From the NCBI RefSeq assembly GCF_003388735.1, contig NZ_QUBQ01000009.1, positions 39,796 to 103,795 on the forward strand: DNA of 64,000 bases, written 5' to 3'. The notes under the pieces are model-generated. The model worked only from the letters and a program-made list of their open reading frames with translations, ran no database searches and was not told the origin of the DNA. Of the stretch, positions 26,937 through 36,515 are shown piece by piece. The number at the start of each line of letters is the position of its first letter. Positions within the stretch are counted from its first letter, which is position 1. Source of the DNA: Paenibacillus paeoniae (lineage in GTDB: Bacteria; Bacillota; Bacilli; Paenibacillales; Paenibacillaceae). A program made the position numbers and the translations under genes.

Positions 26937-28550
26937 ATGATTCCTAGATATTTGGTCGACGTGGAGCTGGACAAGCTGCCAGTCATAGATAAAGATGTCA
27001 TCGTTATTGGGGCCGGCATTGCCGGTCTTTTTACCGCTATACGGGCTAGCAGGCACCACTCTGTACTAATGATTACGAAGAAGTCGCTGCTCGACAGCAA
27101 CACGCGCTATGCGCAAGGTGGAATAGCGGCGGTCATATCCGATGAGGATTCGCCGGCTTATCATCGGCAGGATACGCTTATTGCGGGTGCCGGATTATGC
27201 TCCGATGAAGCAGTCGATGTACTGGTCCATGAAGGTCCCAAAGGGGTTCATAGCCTTATTAAGATGGGAACGCAGTTCGACCAGGAGAACGGCGAGTTCG
27301 CCTTAACCAAGGAGGGCGCTCATAGCCAGCGGCGCATCCTGCATGCGAATGGCGATGCGACTGGTTATGAGATTGTGCGCGCCTTGTCCGAGAATGCGAT
27401 CGCTAATGAGAAAATCGAAGTATGGGACGATCATTTTGTCATTGACCTGGTTACGCAGGATGGTGAATGCTGCGGTGCTATTGTACAAAAGCCTGGGGGC
27501 GAGCGGCTGTTCGTGCGAGGGAAAGCGACGATCCTATGCTCCGGCGGTGCGGGTCAGCTCTACCGCTACACGACCAATCCGGAAGTGGCAACGGGCGACG
27601 GTGTGGCCATGGCTTATCGGGCAGGTGCGTACATAAGGGATGCGGAGTTCGTGCAGTTCCATCCCACAGCGCTATGCTACCCTGGAGCGCCGAGATTCCT
27701 AATCTCGGAAGCCGTGCGCGGCGAAGGCGCCGTGCTGCGCAATATTAAAGGAGAGCGCTTCATGGATCGTTACCATGAGCAGCTTGAGCTTGCACCGCGT
27801 GATATCGTTGCGCGAGCCATTGTTAGCGAGATGGAAGCGACGAAGTCGACTTTTGTCTATCTGGACGTTACCCATGAGCCGGTGGAGATGGTGAAGCATC
27901 GCTTCCCGACGATCTATGAATATTGTTTGAAATACGGATTGGACCTTACCTCGGACTGGATTCCGGTCGCGCCTGCGATGCACTATATGATGGGTGGAGT
28001 AAAGACTGATCTGAATGGCGAGACGAATATTAAGCGATTGTTCGCCTGCGGCGAAGTATCGTCGACGGGTGTGCATGGCGCCAATCGGCTGGCCAGCAAC
28101 TCTCTGTCCGAGGCGATTGTATTTGGACGCCGCATTGTGAAGCGGATTGAACATATGCCAACGCTGCAAAAGGAGCCAAAATTCTATAATGAAGTGGAGC
28201 GCAACAGCGCCTCCATGCAGGCCGTCGTCGAGAGACGCTTGAAGCTGCAGAAGATCATGGTACGGTACGTCGGCTTGAAGCGAAGTGAGACAGGCCTTAA
28301 GAAGGGTCTGGAGGAGCTGAAACGCCAACTGCCGATCTTCCAGTCCATTCTGACTGAGCGCGAGGAGTTTGAATTTGCGAATATGCTTACTTGCGCGACA
28401 CTGATGACAGAAGCAGCGATAACGCGTGAGGAAAGCCGTGGTGCCCATTACCGAGAGGACTTCCCGGCCCGCGATGATCGGGTATGGAGAAAGCATACGG
28501 TGCTGCACCGTACAAAAGGCATGACCGAGGAGCGAATTGAAGATGTTTGA
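26937..28550 (+). CDS. nadB: L-aspartate oxidase
   Basis: 537 residues from ATG 26937, which has GGAGG 11 bases upstream; GTG 26919 overlaps that site and is less likely. The FAD-binding N-terminus is VIVIGAGIAGLFTAIRAS. The substrate-site segments GGIAAVISDEDS, HRILHANGD-like SQRRILHANGDATG and the C-terminal flavin segment GVHGANRLASNSLSEAIVFGRR are complete. It oxidises L-aspartate to iminoaspartate, which NadA uses. The 3' end overlaps nadC by eight bases. Confidence 0.96.
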   Translation: MIPRYLVDVELDKLPVIDKDVIVIGAGIAGLFTAIRASRHHSVLMITKKSLLDSNTRYAQGGIAAVISDEDSPAYHRQDTLIAGAGLCSDEAVDVLVHEGPKGVHSLIKMGTQFDQENGEFALTKEGAHSQRRILHANGDATGYEIVRALSENAIANEKIEVWDDHFVIDLVTQDGECCGAIVQKPGGERLFVRGKATILCSGGAGQLYRYTTNPEVATGDGVAMAYRAGAYIRDAEFVQFHPTALCYPGAPRFLISEAVRGEGAVLRNIKGERFMDRYHEQLELAPRDIVARAIVSEMEATKSTFVYLDVTHEPVEMVKHRFPTIYEYCLKYGLDLTSDWIPVAPAMHYMMGGVKTDLNGETNIKRLFACGEVSSTGVHGANRLASNSLSEAIVFGRRIVKRIEHMPTLQKEPKFYNEVERNSASMQAVVERRLKLQKIMVRYVGLKRSETGLKKGLEELKRQLPIFQSILTEREEFEFANMLTCATLMTEAAITREESRGAHYREDFPARDDRVWRKHTVLHRTKGMTEERIEDV

Positions 28551-29427
28551 GTGGACGACAGGCGGATATGATGCGCAGATGAGAGACCAGATTCGAAGCT
28601 GGCTCGCAGAGGATATCGGCAGCGGAGATATTACGACGGAGACGACAATAGCAGCAGGCTCCCGCTCGAGGGCTGTCATTCATGTGAAGGAAGATGGCGT
28701 GATTGCAGGTCTCCCGCTGGCGAAGCTGGTATTCGAGGTTGTGAACCCGGAGCTTTCCTTTGAAGCAAAAGTACAGGATGGCGACTTTGTCACAAAAGGG
28801 ACGGTTCTAATTGAAGTGGAAGGCAGCACGCACAGTATCTTGACTGGCGAGCGGCTTGCGCTTAATTTGATGCAGCGTATCTCCGGTATTGCTACGAAGA
28901 CAAAGGCGTATGTCGATGCGCTCCAAGGTCTCCCTGTTCGTCTGGTCGACACGCGCAAGACGACACCGGGCCATCGCATGCTAGAGAAATATGCGGTGCG
29001 CGTCGGCGGAGGCTTCAATCATCGATTCGGCTTGTACGATGCCGTTATGATCAAGGATAATCATATTAAGGGCGCCGGTAGTATTACGGCAGCCGTCACA
29101 TCGGCGCGTCAGCAAATTCCCCATACGATGAAGATCGAAGTGGAGACGGAGTCGCTGGCACAGGTGGAAGAAGCTATGGCTTGCGGTGCTGATATTATTA
29201 TGCTCGATAACATGACTCATGATTTAATGAGAGAATCCGTTGCTTTGATTAAAGGAAAGACGCCGCATGTTATTGTGGAGGCATCCGGTGGCGTGAGGCT
29301 GGACACGATTCATGGCATTGCCGCTTGCGGAGTGGACGTCATCTCGGTAGGAGGACTGACTTATTCGTTCCAGGCACTTGATATTAGTCTGGATCTGAAC
29401 GAAAAGAAGGAGGTCGGACGAGCGTGA
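28543..29427 (+). CDS. nadC: Nicotinate-nucleotide pyrophosphorylase (quinolinate phosphoribosyltransferase)
   Basis: 294 residues from ATG 28543 with GAGGAG nine bases upstream inside nadB; an in-frame TTG at 28537 is the alternative. Diagnostic segments are RLVDTRKTTPGHRMLEKYAVRVGGG, cut here to its parts TRKTTPG and KYAVRVGGG, then the HNHRFGLYD-like NHRFGLYDAVMIKDNH and the C-terminal GVDVISVGGLTYS. It turns quinolinate and PRPP into nicotinate mononucleotide. It overlaps nadB on one side and coaX on the other. Confidence 0.96.
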   Translation: MFEWTTGGYDAQMRDQIRSWLAEDIGSGDITTETTIAAGSRSRAVIHVKEDGVIAGLPLAKLVFEVVNPELSFEAKVQDGDFVTKGTVLIEVEGSTHSILTGERLALNLMQRISGIATKTKAYVDALQGLPVRLVDTRKTTPGHRMLEKYAVRVGGGFNHRFGLYDAVMIKDNHIKGAGSITAAVTSARQQIPHTMKIEVETESLAQVEEAMACGADIIMLDNMTHDLMRESVALIKGKTPHVIVEASGGVRLDTIHGIAACGVDVISVGGLTYSFQALDISLDLNEKKEVGRA

Positions 29428-30197
29428 TTCTGGTTATTGACGTAGGCAATACGAATATTGTGCTCGGTATTTATCGCGGCCAGGAGCTGTTGTATCATTG
29501 GAGGCTAAGCACGAACCGTTCGGCAACTGTGGATGAGTATGGCATGAATATTCATAATTTGTTTCTATACGCAGGGATCAAGATAGAGGAAGTGGACGGC
29601 GTCATTATCTCCTCTGTTGTGCCGCCACTGATGCGGACGCTGGAGCAGCTTTGTCTTAAGTATGTGCGCAAGACGCCGTTAGTTGTCGGGCCCGGCGTGA
29701 AGACGGGGCTTAACATTCGTTATGAAAATCCGAGAGAGGTGGGAGCAGACCGAATCGTAAACTCGGTAGCGGGTATTGAGAAATATGGTTATCCGCTTAT
29801 CGTAGTAGACTTCGGTACGGCAACTACTTTCGATTATATTGATACAACAGGCAGTTATCTGGGCGGTGCGATTGTGCCGGGCATCGGGATCTCCACGGAA
29901 GCGCTCTATCAGCGTGCGGCGAAGCTGCCGCGCATTGAACTGGCTAGGCCAAAGAGCGTGATTGGACGCAATCCGGTGACCTCGATGCAGGCAGGTATTA
30001 TTTTCGGTTATGCGGGGCAAGTTGACGGTATCGTGAATCGAATTCGCGCCGAATTCGGCGTGAATCCTCGTGTTATAGCTACAGGCGGGCTTGCAGAGCT
30101 GATTGCTGCTGAATCGGATACGATTGAAGAGGTGGATCCGCTGCTGACGCTGGAAGGCTTGAGAATTATTTATGAACGCAATCAGGAGGGCTACTAG
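29424..30197 (+). CDS. coaX: Type III pantothenate kinase
   Basis: 257 residues of the ASKHA fold: phosphate-1 DVGNTNIVLGIY, NPREVGADRIVNSVAGIEKYG, adenosine-site VVDFGTATTFD and PGIGISTEAL. GTG start shares a GTGA overlap with the nadC stop, so translation is coupled. It phosphorylates pantothenate in coenzyme A synthesis; type III enzymes are not inhibited by CoA. coaX-hslO-yacD-cysK is the usual Bacillales order. Confidence 0.96.
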   Translation: MILVIDVGNTNIVLGIYRGQELLYHWRLSTNRSATVDEYGMNIHNLFLYAGIKIEEVDGVIISSVVPPLMRTLEQLCLKYVRKTPLVVGPGVKTGLNIRYENPREVGADRIVNSVAGIEKYGYPLIVVDFGTATTFDYIDTTGSYLGGAIVPGIGISTEALYQRAAKLPRIELARPKSVIGRNPVTSMQAGIIFGYAGQVDGIVNRIRAEFGVNPRVIATGGLAELIAAESDTIEEVDPLLTLEGLRIIYERNQEGY

Positions 30198-31100
30198 ATG
30201 GAAGAGCAGCTGAAGGACATATTGGTGCGAGGCACGGCTTGGGGCGGGAAAATTCGCGTATTCGCGGCCCGCACGACCAATATCGTGGAGGAGCTGCGGC
30301 GCAGGCATGACTCATTCCCTACAGCGACAGCCGCGCTTGGCCGCACGCTGTCAGTAGGCGCAATGATGGGCGCGATGCTAAAGGGCAAAGAAAGGCTTAC
30401 GATTCAAGTGAAGGGCGACGGACCCATCGGACAAGTCGTGGTGGATGCCAATGCATACGGGGAAATCCGCGGTTATGTCGATAATCCCCAAGCCCATCAT
30501 GCCAGCAATGACAGGGGCAAGCTGGATGTAGCCGGTGCAGTCGGTACGTCAGGGGATATCTATGTCACCAAAGACCTTGGACTCAAGGAGCCATACCGGG
30601 GAAGCGTTCCGATTATCTCTGGCGAGCTTGCAGAAGACTTCACTTATTACTTCGCTGTATCAGAGCAGACGCCATCGGCGGTTGGCGTCGGTGTACTGGT
30701 TGAGAATGATAATTCCGTGCTCCATGCGGGAGGCTATATTGTTCAGTTGATGCCCGGCCTAACAGATGAGGAGATTACGCGTCTGGAGCAGGCTGTAGCG
30801 AAAATGCCGGCGGTTACTACCCTGCTGGCTCAGGGTCAGACACCAGAAGAGCTGCTTAAGTGGCTTGTAGGGGACGATCTGGTCATTCACGATACGATGC
30901 CGCTTGTATTCAAATGCCAGTGCTCCGAGGAGAGAGTGGAGCAGACGCTAATCAGCCTGGGCGAAGCGGAACTGCGGTTGATTATTGAAGAGAATGCCCA
31001 AGCGGAAGTCGTATGCCACTTCTGCAATGAGAAGTATACGTTTGGCAAGGAGCGGCTTGAGCAATTGCTGGTGCAAGCAAAGCCGAAGCCGGTTCAATAA
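30198..31100 (+). CDS. hslO: Redox-regulated chaperone Hsp33
   Basis: 300 residues, ATG immediately after the coaX stop with AGGAGG inside coaX. The redox switch is intact: Cys239 and Cys241 (KCQC) and Cys272 and Cys275 (VVCHFC) form the zinc-binding CXC-X30-CXXC pair. The core has GGYIVQLMPGLTDEEI. On oxidative unfolding it binds aggregating proteins. The position after coaX is conserved. Confidence 0.96.
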   Translation: MEEQLKDILVRGTAWGGKIRVFAARTTNIVEELRRRHDSFPTATAALGRTLSVGAMMGAMLKGKERLTIQVKGDGPIGQVVVDANAYGEIRGYVDNPQAHHASNDRGKLDVAGAVGTSGDIYVTKDLGLKEPYRGSVPIISGELAEDFTYYFAVSEQTPSAVGVGVLVENDNSVLHAGGYIVQLMPGLTDEEITRLEQAVAKMPAVTTLLAQGQTPEELLKWLVGDDLVIHDTMPLVFKCQCSEERVEQTLISLGEAELRLIIEENAQAEVVCHFCNEKYTFGKERLEQLLVQAKPKPVQ

Positions 31101-31119
31101 TAGAAAGGCAGCAAAGGCT

Positions 31120-32082
31120 ATGAAGAGAAGTGAGGTTCTGAAGGTTGTGGTCATCCTTCAAGCTATCTGTATGATTGCTCTTACGGGCATGGTGATGGTT
31201 AAGGTATGGCCCCTGCCTGGCTTAAAGGGAAGCGATCCGGGTGAACAGACTACTCCTCCGGCTCCGAATGCTGGGGGCGGAAGCGGGCAGAAGCCCGTTG
31301 CGTCGGTCGGAGGAACGCCGATTACACGAGATGAGCTGACAAGCGAGCTGTACAAGCAATACGGAGATGAGGTGCTGCGGGTCATGATGCTCCGCCGCGC
31401 CCTTGATCTGGAGGGGAAGGCTATCGGCCTTCGCGTTTCACAGGAGGAGTTGAATCGCGAGCTTGCCGCCGCAGCCGAAGGCTATGGGGGCGAGGAAGCC
31501 TTCTACTCCATGATGAGGGAGCAGCTTGGCCTGTCTAAGGAGCAGATTCATGCGGAGTATCGTTATCGCTTATTGCTGGAGCAGCTTGCGATCAAGGATA
31601 TTGCAGTAGCTGATCATGACGTAGATCGTTATATGCAGGAGCATCCGGAGCAATTCGCGCCGCAGCTGCAGTTTCACTTGCGCTGGATTGTGACGGATAC
31701 GAGAGAGCAGGCGGAGAGCGTGCTGGCAAAGCTAATGGATGGTGAATCGTTCGCAGCTATGGCTAGACTCTACTCCCGTGATGAATTCACATCTGAGGAT
31801 GGCGGAGATTTGGGCATGATTGATGCCGATGATCCGTTCTACGATGAAGCGGTACTTAAGACGGCTGCCAGCATGTCGATTGCCGAGATCGCCGGGCCTA
31901 TTGAATTGTCGGAGCAAGGCTATGCGATTGTAGAGCTTGCGGGCCGGAATTCAACGACCAACTTGGCAAGCGACCGACTGTTCGAAGGGGCGCGCAAGCA
32001 GCTCGCTCTGGAGCGGGCCAAGCCGCTTCATGTTGTGGAGGACGACTTGCTCAAGCGATATAATGCGATGATTATGAAGTGA
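31120..32082 (+). CDS. Membrane-anchored peptidyl-prolyl isomerase of the PpiC/PrsA type (YacD-like)
   Basis: 320 residues from ATG 31120, about 20 bases after hslO. An N-terminal signal-anchor (about residues 7-28) is followed by a Gly/Pro-rich linker. A SurA-N-like helical region comes next, and a parvulin domain spans about 183-270 (LRWIVTDTREQAESVLAKL, GGDLGMIDADDPF). There is no lipobox, so it is anchored by its membrane segment. It is likely an extracytoplasmic folding factor. Same place as B. subtilis yacD. Strong terminator follows. Confidence 0.88.
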   Translation: MKRSEVLKVVVILQAICMIALTGMVMVKVWPLPGLKGSDPGEQTTPPAPNAGGGSGQKPVASVGGTPITRDELTSELYKQYGDEVLRVMMLRRALDLEGKAIGLRVSQEELNRELAAAAEGYGGEEAFYSMMREQLGLSKEQIHAEYRYRLLLEQLAIKDIAVADHDVDRYMQEHPEQFAPQLQFHLRWIVTDTREQAESVLAKLMDGESFAAMARLYSRDEFTSEDGGDLGMIDADDPFYDEAVLKTAASMSIAEIAGPIELSEQGYAIVELAGRNSTTNLASDRLFEGARKQLALERAKPLHVVEDDLLKRYNAMIMK

Positions 32083-32086
32083 ACAC

Positions 32087-32116
32087 GACCGTGCTGGGAG
32101 CGCGGTCTTTTTTTTC
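32087..32116 (+). terminator. Terminator after the foldase gene
   Basis: Stem GACCGTGCT/AGCGCGGTC (one G-U pair) with a GGG loop, followed by nine T residues. Confidence 0.88.
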
Positions 32117-32138
32117 CAATAGAAAGCAAAAGTGACTA

Positions 32139-32168
32139 TTGACAACATCAGCGAGACATTGATAAGAT
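32139..32168 (+). promoter_or_regulatory. Promoter of cysK
   Basis: Perfect -35 TTGACA (32139-32144) with TAAGAT at 32163-32168 (18-base spacer). Confidence 0.6.
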
Positions 32169-32170
32169 GT

Positions 32171-32200
32171 AGTTAGTCAAAAACCAACTATTTTAGTCGG
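32171..32200 (+). promoter_or_regulatory. Palindromic element in the cysK leader
   Basis: CCAACTA-TTT-TAGTCGG (32184-32200) is a near-perfect inverted repeat. A related GTTAGTC half-site lies just upstream (32172-32178). Its place at the transcription start suits an operator such as that of CymR, which controls cysK in Bacilli. I cannot confirm a CymR match by eye. Confidence 0.4.
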
Positions 32201-32221
32201 AATAAGGAGGACTTTCATTCC

Positions 32222-33160
32222 ATGGCGAAAATTGTACAAAGCGTAACAGATCTGATCGGAGATACACCCCTTGTTCGTTTGAACCGTCTCGTGCCGGAGG
32301 ATAGCGCGGAAATTTATGTGAAGCTGGAGTACCAGAATCCAGGTGCCAGCGTGAAGGACCGCATCGCGATCAGCATGATCGAAGTAGCGGAGCAAGAAGG
32401 ACGCATTAAACCGGGCGATACCATCGTGGAGCCTACGAGCGGCAACACAGGCATCGGCCTGGCGCTTGTAGCAGCTGCCAAAGGTTATAGAGCCATTCTC
32501 GTTATGCCGGAGACGATGAGCATCGAGCGCCGCAACCTTCTGCGCGCTTACGGCGCGGAGCTAGTGCTGACGCCGGGTTCCGAAGGCATGAACGGCGCAG
32601 TACGCAAAGCGGAAGAGCTGGCTCAAGAGAACCCTTCGTATTTCATACCGCAACAATTCAAAAACCAGGCAAACGTGAAAATTCACCGTGAGACGACAGG
32701 TCCTGAGATCGTAGAAGCGATCAATTCCCTGGACGGCAAGCTGGATGCGTTTATTGCAGGCATCGGTACAGGTGGAACAATCTCCGGAGCTGGTGAAGTC
32801 TTGAAACAGAACTTCTCGGATATTAAAATTTATGCGGTTGAGCCATCGGCATCTCCCATTCTGTCTGGCGGCAACCCTGGTCCTCATAAAATTCAAGGGA
32901 TTGGCGCGAACTTCATTCCGGATATCCTGAACCGTGAGATCTATGACGGTATCATTACGGTTGAGAATGAGGATGCTTTCGAGTATGCGCGTCGTGCAGC
33001 GAAGGAAGAGGGCATTCTGTGCGGTATCTCTTCCGGCGCAGCGATCTATGCAGCGCTGAAAGTAGCGAAAGAGCTGGGCAAAGGCAAGCGTGTAGTCGCA
33101 ATCGTGCCAAGCAACGGCGAACGCTACCTGAGTACGCCTCTGTTCAACTTCGAGAACTAA
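32222..33160 (+). CDS. cysK: Cysteine synthase (O-acetylserine sulfhydrylase)
   Basis: 312 residues. The PLP lysine lies in NPGASVKDRIA, the asparagine loop is PTSGNTGIGLA and the phosphate loop is GIGTGGTISGAGE. The C-terminal ISSGAAIYAALKVA is complete. It makes L-cysteine from O-acetylserine and sulfide. Monocistronic with its own promoter and terminator. Shine-Dalgarno AAGGAGG. Confidence 0.96.
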   Translation: MAKIVQSVTDLIGDTPLVRLNRLVPEDSAEIYVKLEYQNPGASVKDRIAISMIEVAEQEGRIKPGDTIVEPTSGNTGIGLALVAAAKGYRAILVMPETMSIERRNLLRAYGAELVLTPGSEGMNGAVRKAEELAQENPSYFIPQQFKNQANVKIHRETTGPEIVEAINSLDGKLDAFIAGIGTGGTISGAGEVLKQNFSDIKIYAVEPSASPILSGGNPGPHKIQGIGANFIPDILNREIYDGIITVENEDAFEYARRAAKEEGILCGISSGAAIYAALKVAKELGKGKRVVAIVPSNGERYLSTPLFNFEN

Positions 33161-33194
33161 TCTCTTTGCTGCAACTATAAAGCTAATAAGAAGG

Positions 33195-33231
33195 GCCTTT
33201 CATTCTTCGGGATGGAAGGCGCTTTTCTTTT
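33195..33231 (+). terminator. Terminator after cysK
   Basis: Stem GCCTTTCATTC/GATGGAAGGC with loop TTCGG and a CTTTTCTTTT tail. Confidence 0.8.
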
Positions 33232-33288
33232 GCCGGGCATTTCTGTATACTGAGCGAAATAAGCATCAGGGATCGGGGGACTTACAGG

Positions 33289-34902
33289 ATGGTCACCGCT
33301 TGGAAAGAGTGGATTCGGTGGCGCGCCGAACAAACCTATACGACGCTGCCTCTAGTGAAGGAGCTGCCTCTTCAGAGAGAGTCAGGAGGCAAGGTCATCT
33401 CTTGGGAGGAAGCTTGGCAGGACGCATCGCCGTATGCCTTCGTGCTGGAGAGCGGCAAGGATGGGAGATTCACCTATCTGGGTCTGCATCCGGACAGCGT
33501 CATTAAGGGCAAGGGTTTGCAAGCGGAGTCGATTGACTTCCGCGGGCTGGATGAGCAGTCGCAGGAGCGCAGACAGTGGAAGGGCAAGCCGCTAGAAGTT
33601 GTCCGAGCCTGGATGAGCGACGGCTGTGGGCCGCGGCTGACAGATTCCGAAGGGCCGAAGTGGCTGGGCGGCTGCGCTGGATTTTGGAGCTATGATATTG
33701 TACGCAGTATTGAGCGTCTGCCAGAAATCGCGCTGGATGATTCCGGCCTGCCGGATTACCTGTTCATGAGGATGAACGAGATTTGGGTCGTCGATCACAA
33801 GAGAAACGTCGTTTACTGTGTCGTACACAGCCCTGTGTCGTTTGGTCAATCGGATGAAGAGATGAGGGCCGTCTATGACCAGGCTTTCTTGCGAGCAGAA
33901 GGTATGGCCGATTACTGGCTGACCTGGTTCGAGGAAGAGAAGGCGCGCGACAGAGCGGAGAAGCTGCAGGAGAGCAGGCAGGCCTATATGGAGGGGGAAT
34001 CGCTTCATATTGACGTTAAGGCGATACCGGGCATCGAATCGCCTACTACCAAGGACATGTACATGGACGCTGTGAGGACTGTACAGCGCTATATCGGGCA
34101 AGGCGACGTGTTCCAGGTTAACTTGGCCCAGCGCCAATCCAAAGCCGTATCGACGCCGCCAGAGGAGCTGTATGAATGGCTCAGGCTGTTCAACCCTTCT
34201 CCTTATATGGGGATGCTGCGGTCGCCGGACTTCCAGCTGGTGTCGGCTTCGCCGGAGCTTCTGGTTGAGCTGAAAGGTCGTGAGCTGGGGACGCGGCCGA
34301 TTGCGGGTACACGCAGGAGAGGGCGCACGGAGGAAGAGGATCTTCTATTCGCGGAAGAGCTTCGAACGAATGAGAAGGAGAGAGCCGAGCATATAATGCT
34401 GGTCGATCTGGAGCGCAATGATTTGGGGCGTATCTCTACCTATGGATCGGTCAAGGTGAAGGAACTGATGGTCATTGAGCGCTACTCTCACGTCATGCAT
34501 CTGGTCTCTCAGGTGGATGGAGAGCTTGCGGAGGGCAAAGATGCCTATGATGTCATGGCTGCGACCTTCCCCGGCGGCACAATTACCGGCGCTCCGAAGA
34601 TACGTACGATGGAAATTATTGAAGAGCTGGAGCCCGTGCGCAGAGGCCCGTATACGGGATCGATGGGATGGATTGACTATAACGGGGATATGGAATTTAA
34701 TATTATTATTAGAACAATGGCTATTAAGGATGGAATCGTCTATATCCAAGCCGGAGCGGGCATTGTGATCGATTCCGATCCTGGGCGCGAATACGAGGAA
34801 TCGATGAACAAGGCCAAGGCGCTGTGGAAGGCCATTCAATATAGCGAATGGTTCGCAGAGGGCCAATCAGGAGAGCAGGACAACGGTGCGGAGCTTCAAT
34901 AA
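33289..34902 (+). CDS. pabB: Aminodeoxychorismate synthase component I
   Basis: 537 residues. The anthranilate-synthase-type N-domain is followed by the chorismate-binding domain: IGQGDVFQVNLAQRQS, RPIAGTRRRG, EKERAEHIMLVDLERND and FPGGTITGAPKIRTMEIIEELE. The motif reads PIAGT, without the lysine of E. coli PabB (PIKGT), as usual in Gram-positive forms. Assigned to folate rather than tryptophan synthesis because pabA, pabC, folP, folB and folK follow. It aminates chorismate together with PabA. Confidence 0.94.
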   Translation: MVTAWKEWIRWRAEQTYTTLPLVKELPLQRESGGKVISWEEAWQDASPYAFVLESGKDGRFTYLGLHPDSVIKGKGLQAESIDFRGLDEQSQERRQWKGKPLEVVRAWMSDGCGPRLTDSEGPKWLGGCAGFWSYDIVRSIERLPEIALDDSGLPDYLFMRMNEIWVVDHKRNVVYCVVHSPVSFGQSDEEMRAVYDQAFLRAEGMADYWLTWFEEEKARDRAEKLQESRQAYMEGESLHIDVKAIPGIESPTTKDMYMDAVRTVQRYIGQGDVFQVNLAQRQSKAVSTPPEELYEWLRLFNPSPYMGMLRSPDFQLVSASPELLVELKGRELGTRPIAGTRRRGRTEEEDLLFAEELRTNEKERAEHIMLVDLERNDLGRISTYGSVKVKELMVIERYSHVMHLVSQVDGELAEGKDAYDVMAATFPGGTITGAPKIRTMEIIEELEPVRRGPYTGSMGWIDYNGDMEFNIIIRTMAIKDGIVYIQAGAGIVIDSDPGREYEESMNKAKALWKAIQYSEWFAEGQSGEQDNGAELQ

Positions 34903-34931
34903 TAAGCTTTTGGACAAAGGGGATGCGGAAC

Positions 34932-35513
34932 ATGATACTCGTAATCGACAACTATGATTCGTTCACGTACAATCTGGTGCAATATTTGGGCGAGCTGGGA
35001 GAAGAGATCGTCGTGAAGCGTAACGACGAGATTGATCTGACCGGCATTGAGGAGCTTGCGCCCGATCATATCTTGATCTCGCCGGGACCTTGTTCGCCGA
35101 ACGAAGCAGGGATCAGCTTGTCGTTGATCGACCGTTTCAAGGGGAAGATCCCTATTCTCGGTGTCTGTCTGGGTCATCAGGCGATTGGACAAGCGTTCGG
35201 CGGTGAGGTCGTGCGCGCAGAGAAGCTGATGCACGGCAAGACGTCGCCGATCCTGCATGATGGCAAGACAGTCTTCGAAGGACTGGAGTCGCCTTTCACG
35301 GCTACACGTTATCACTCCCTAATTGTTCGCAGGGAGACGCTGCCGGATTGCCTGGAGATTAGCGCAGAGACGGCAGAGGGCGAGATTATGGGACTGCGGC
35401 ATAAGGAATACGCGATTGAAGGCGTGCAATTCCATCCGGAATCGATTATTACCGATCATGGACATACCATGCTTCGCAATTTCTTGCGCCATGGCTCCGG
35501 CGTTGTGCAATGA
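34932..35513 (+). CDS. pabA: Aminodeoxychorismate/anthranilate synthase glutamine amidotransferase
   Basis: 193 residues from ATG 34932, with AAAGGGG nine bases upstream; the frame extends 5' into pabB. Class-I amidotransferase triad: Cys in ILGVCLGHQAIGQAFGG and His-Glu in VQFHPESI. N-terminus MILVIDNYDSFTYNLVQYL is diagnostic. In B. subtilis the same subunit serves both folate and tryptophan synthesis. It overlaps pabC by four bases. Confidence 0.95.
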   Translation: MILVIDNYDSFTYNLVQYLGELGEEIVVKRNDEIDLTGIEELAPDHILISPGPCSPNEAGISLSLIDRFKGKIPILGVCLGHQAIGQAFGGEVVRAEKLMHGKTSPILHDGKTVFEGLESPFTATRYHSLIVRRETLPDCLEISAETAEGEIMGLRHKEYAIEGVQFHPESIITDHGHTMLRNFLRHGSGVVQ

Positions 35514-36403
35514 AGATTGGCTTGAACGGAAACGTGGTTGAAGCGCACGAAGCTGTGATCTCAGTCTATGATCACGGCTTTTTGTACGGTATGGGCTTGT
35601 TTGAGACCTTCCGCACCTATAATGGACGGCCTTATCTGCTAGAGCGGCATAGAAGCCGTCTGAAGGCTGGCTGTGCAGAGCTGGGCATCCCATTCGTGCT
35701 GAGCATCGGTGAGTTGGAGACCTGGATCGATAAGCTCTTGCAGGAGAACGGACTAGAGGATGGGTATGTGCGGTTGACGGTAAGCGCCGGTGAAGGCGCG
35801 CTTGGCTTGCCGACTGGGGATTACACGCAGCCGAATGTCGTCCTGCTTGTGAAGGAGCTGCCCTCAACGAATGAAGAAGCGGTAAGGACAGGGAAAGAGC
35901 TGCGCCTACTGCGCACGGAGCGGAATACGCCCGAGGGATCGGTGCGCTTCAAATCTCTTCATTATATGAACAATATGATCGCCAAGAGAGAACTGCTTGG
36001 CCTCAGCGGCGATCATGTCATGCCGGCGAGTCCTGGAGCGGAAGGGCTGATGTTGACTCGGGAAGGCTGGTTGTCCGAGGGGATCGTTAGTAATTTGTTC
36101 TTCATAACGGGCGGGATTATCCGGACCCCATCTGTAGCAACGGGAATTCTCCCTGGCATAACCCGCCAGCGTGTGCTGGAGCTTGCTGCCGAAGCAGGAT
36201 ATGGAGTAGAAGAGGGCAGCTATCATTGGGAGGAGCTTGCTTCTGCTGATGAGATATGGATGACCAACTCGATTCAGGAGCTCGTACCTGTGACGCTACT
36301 AACGCGCTATGATTCCGATACGAGGCTCGTGATAAGCGGGGGAGTAGCGGGTCCTGCTACGATGAAGCTGCTAGCATTATACCGGTCTGATACTCTGAAG
36401 TGA
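35510..36403 (+). CDS. pabC: 4-amino-4-deoxychorismate lyase
   Basis: 297 residues, fold-type IV PLP enzyme. SVYDHGFLYGMGLFETFRTY at the N-terminus, RFKSLHYMNNMIAKRE with the PLP lysine, and LSEGIVSNLFFITGG are the family signatures. It releases pyruvate from aminodeoxychorismate to give p-aminobenzoate. ATG overlaps the pabA stop (ATGA). Branched-chain or D-amino acid transaminases share the fold, but the operon settles the role. Confidence 0.93.
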   Translation: MKIGLNGNVVEAHEAVISVYDHGFLYGMGLFETFRTYNGRPYLLERHRSRLKAGCAELGIPFVLSIGELETWIDKLLQENGLEDGYVRLTVSAGEGALGLPTGDYTQPNVVLLVKELPSTNEEAVRTGKELRLLRTERNTPEGSVRFKSLHYMNNMIAKRELLGLSGDHVMPASPGAEGLMLTREGWLSEGIVSNLFFITGGIIRTPSVATGILPGITRQRVLELAAEAGYGVEEGSYHWEELASADEIWMTNSIQELVPVTLLTRYDSDTRLVISGGVAGPATMKLLALYRSDTLK

Positions 36404-36515
36404 TATATGACGAGGTAATAGGTTGTCCCAGGATTGGGGAAAGCTAGCCGGAATGAGTGAGTTGCATCGTGATAGAGCCTGCACGGGATGCAAAGAGAGA
36501 AGGGAGATGCCGCAG

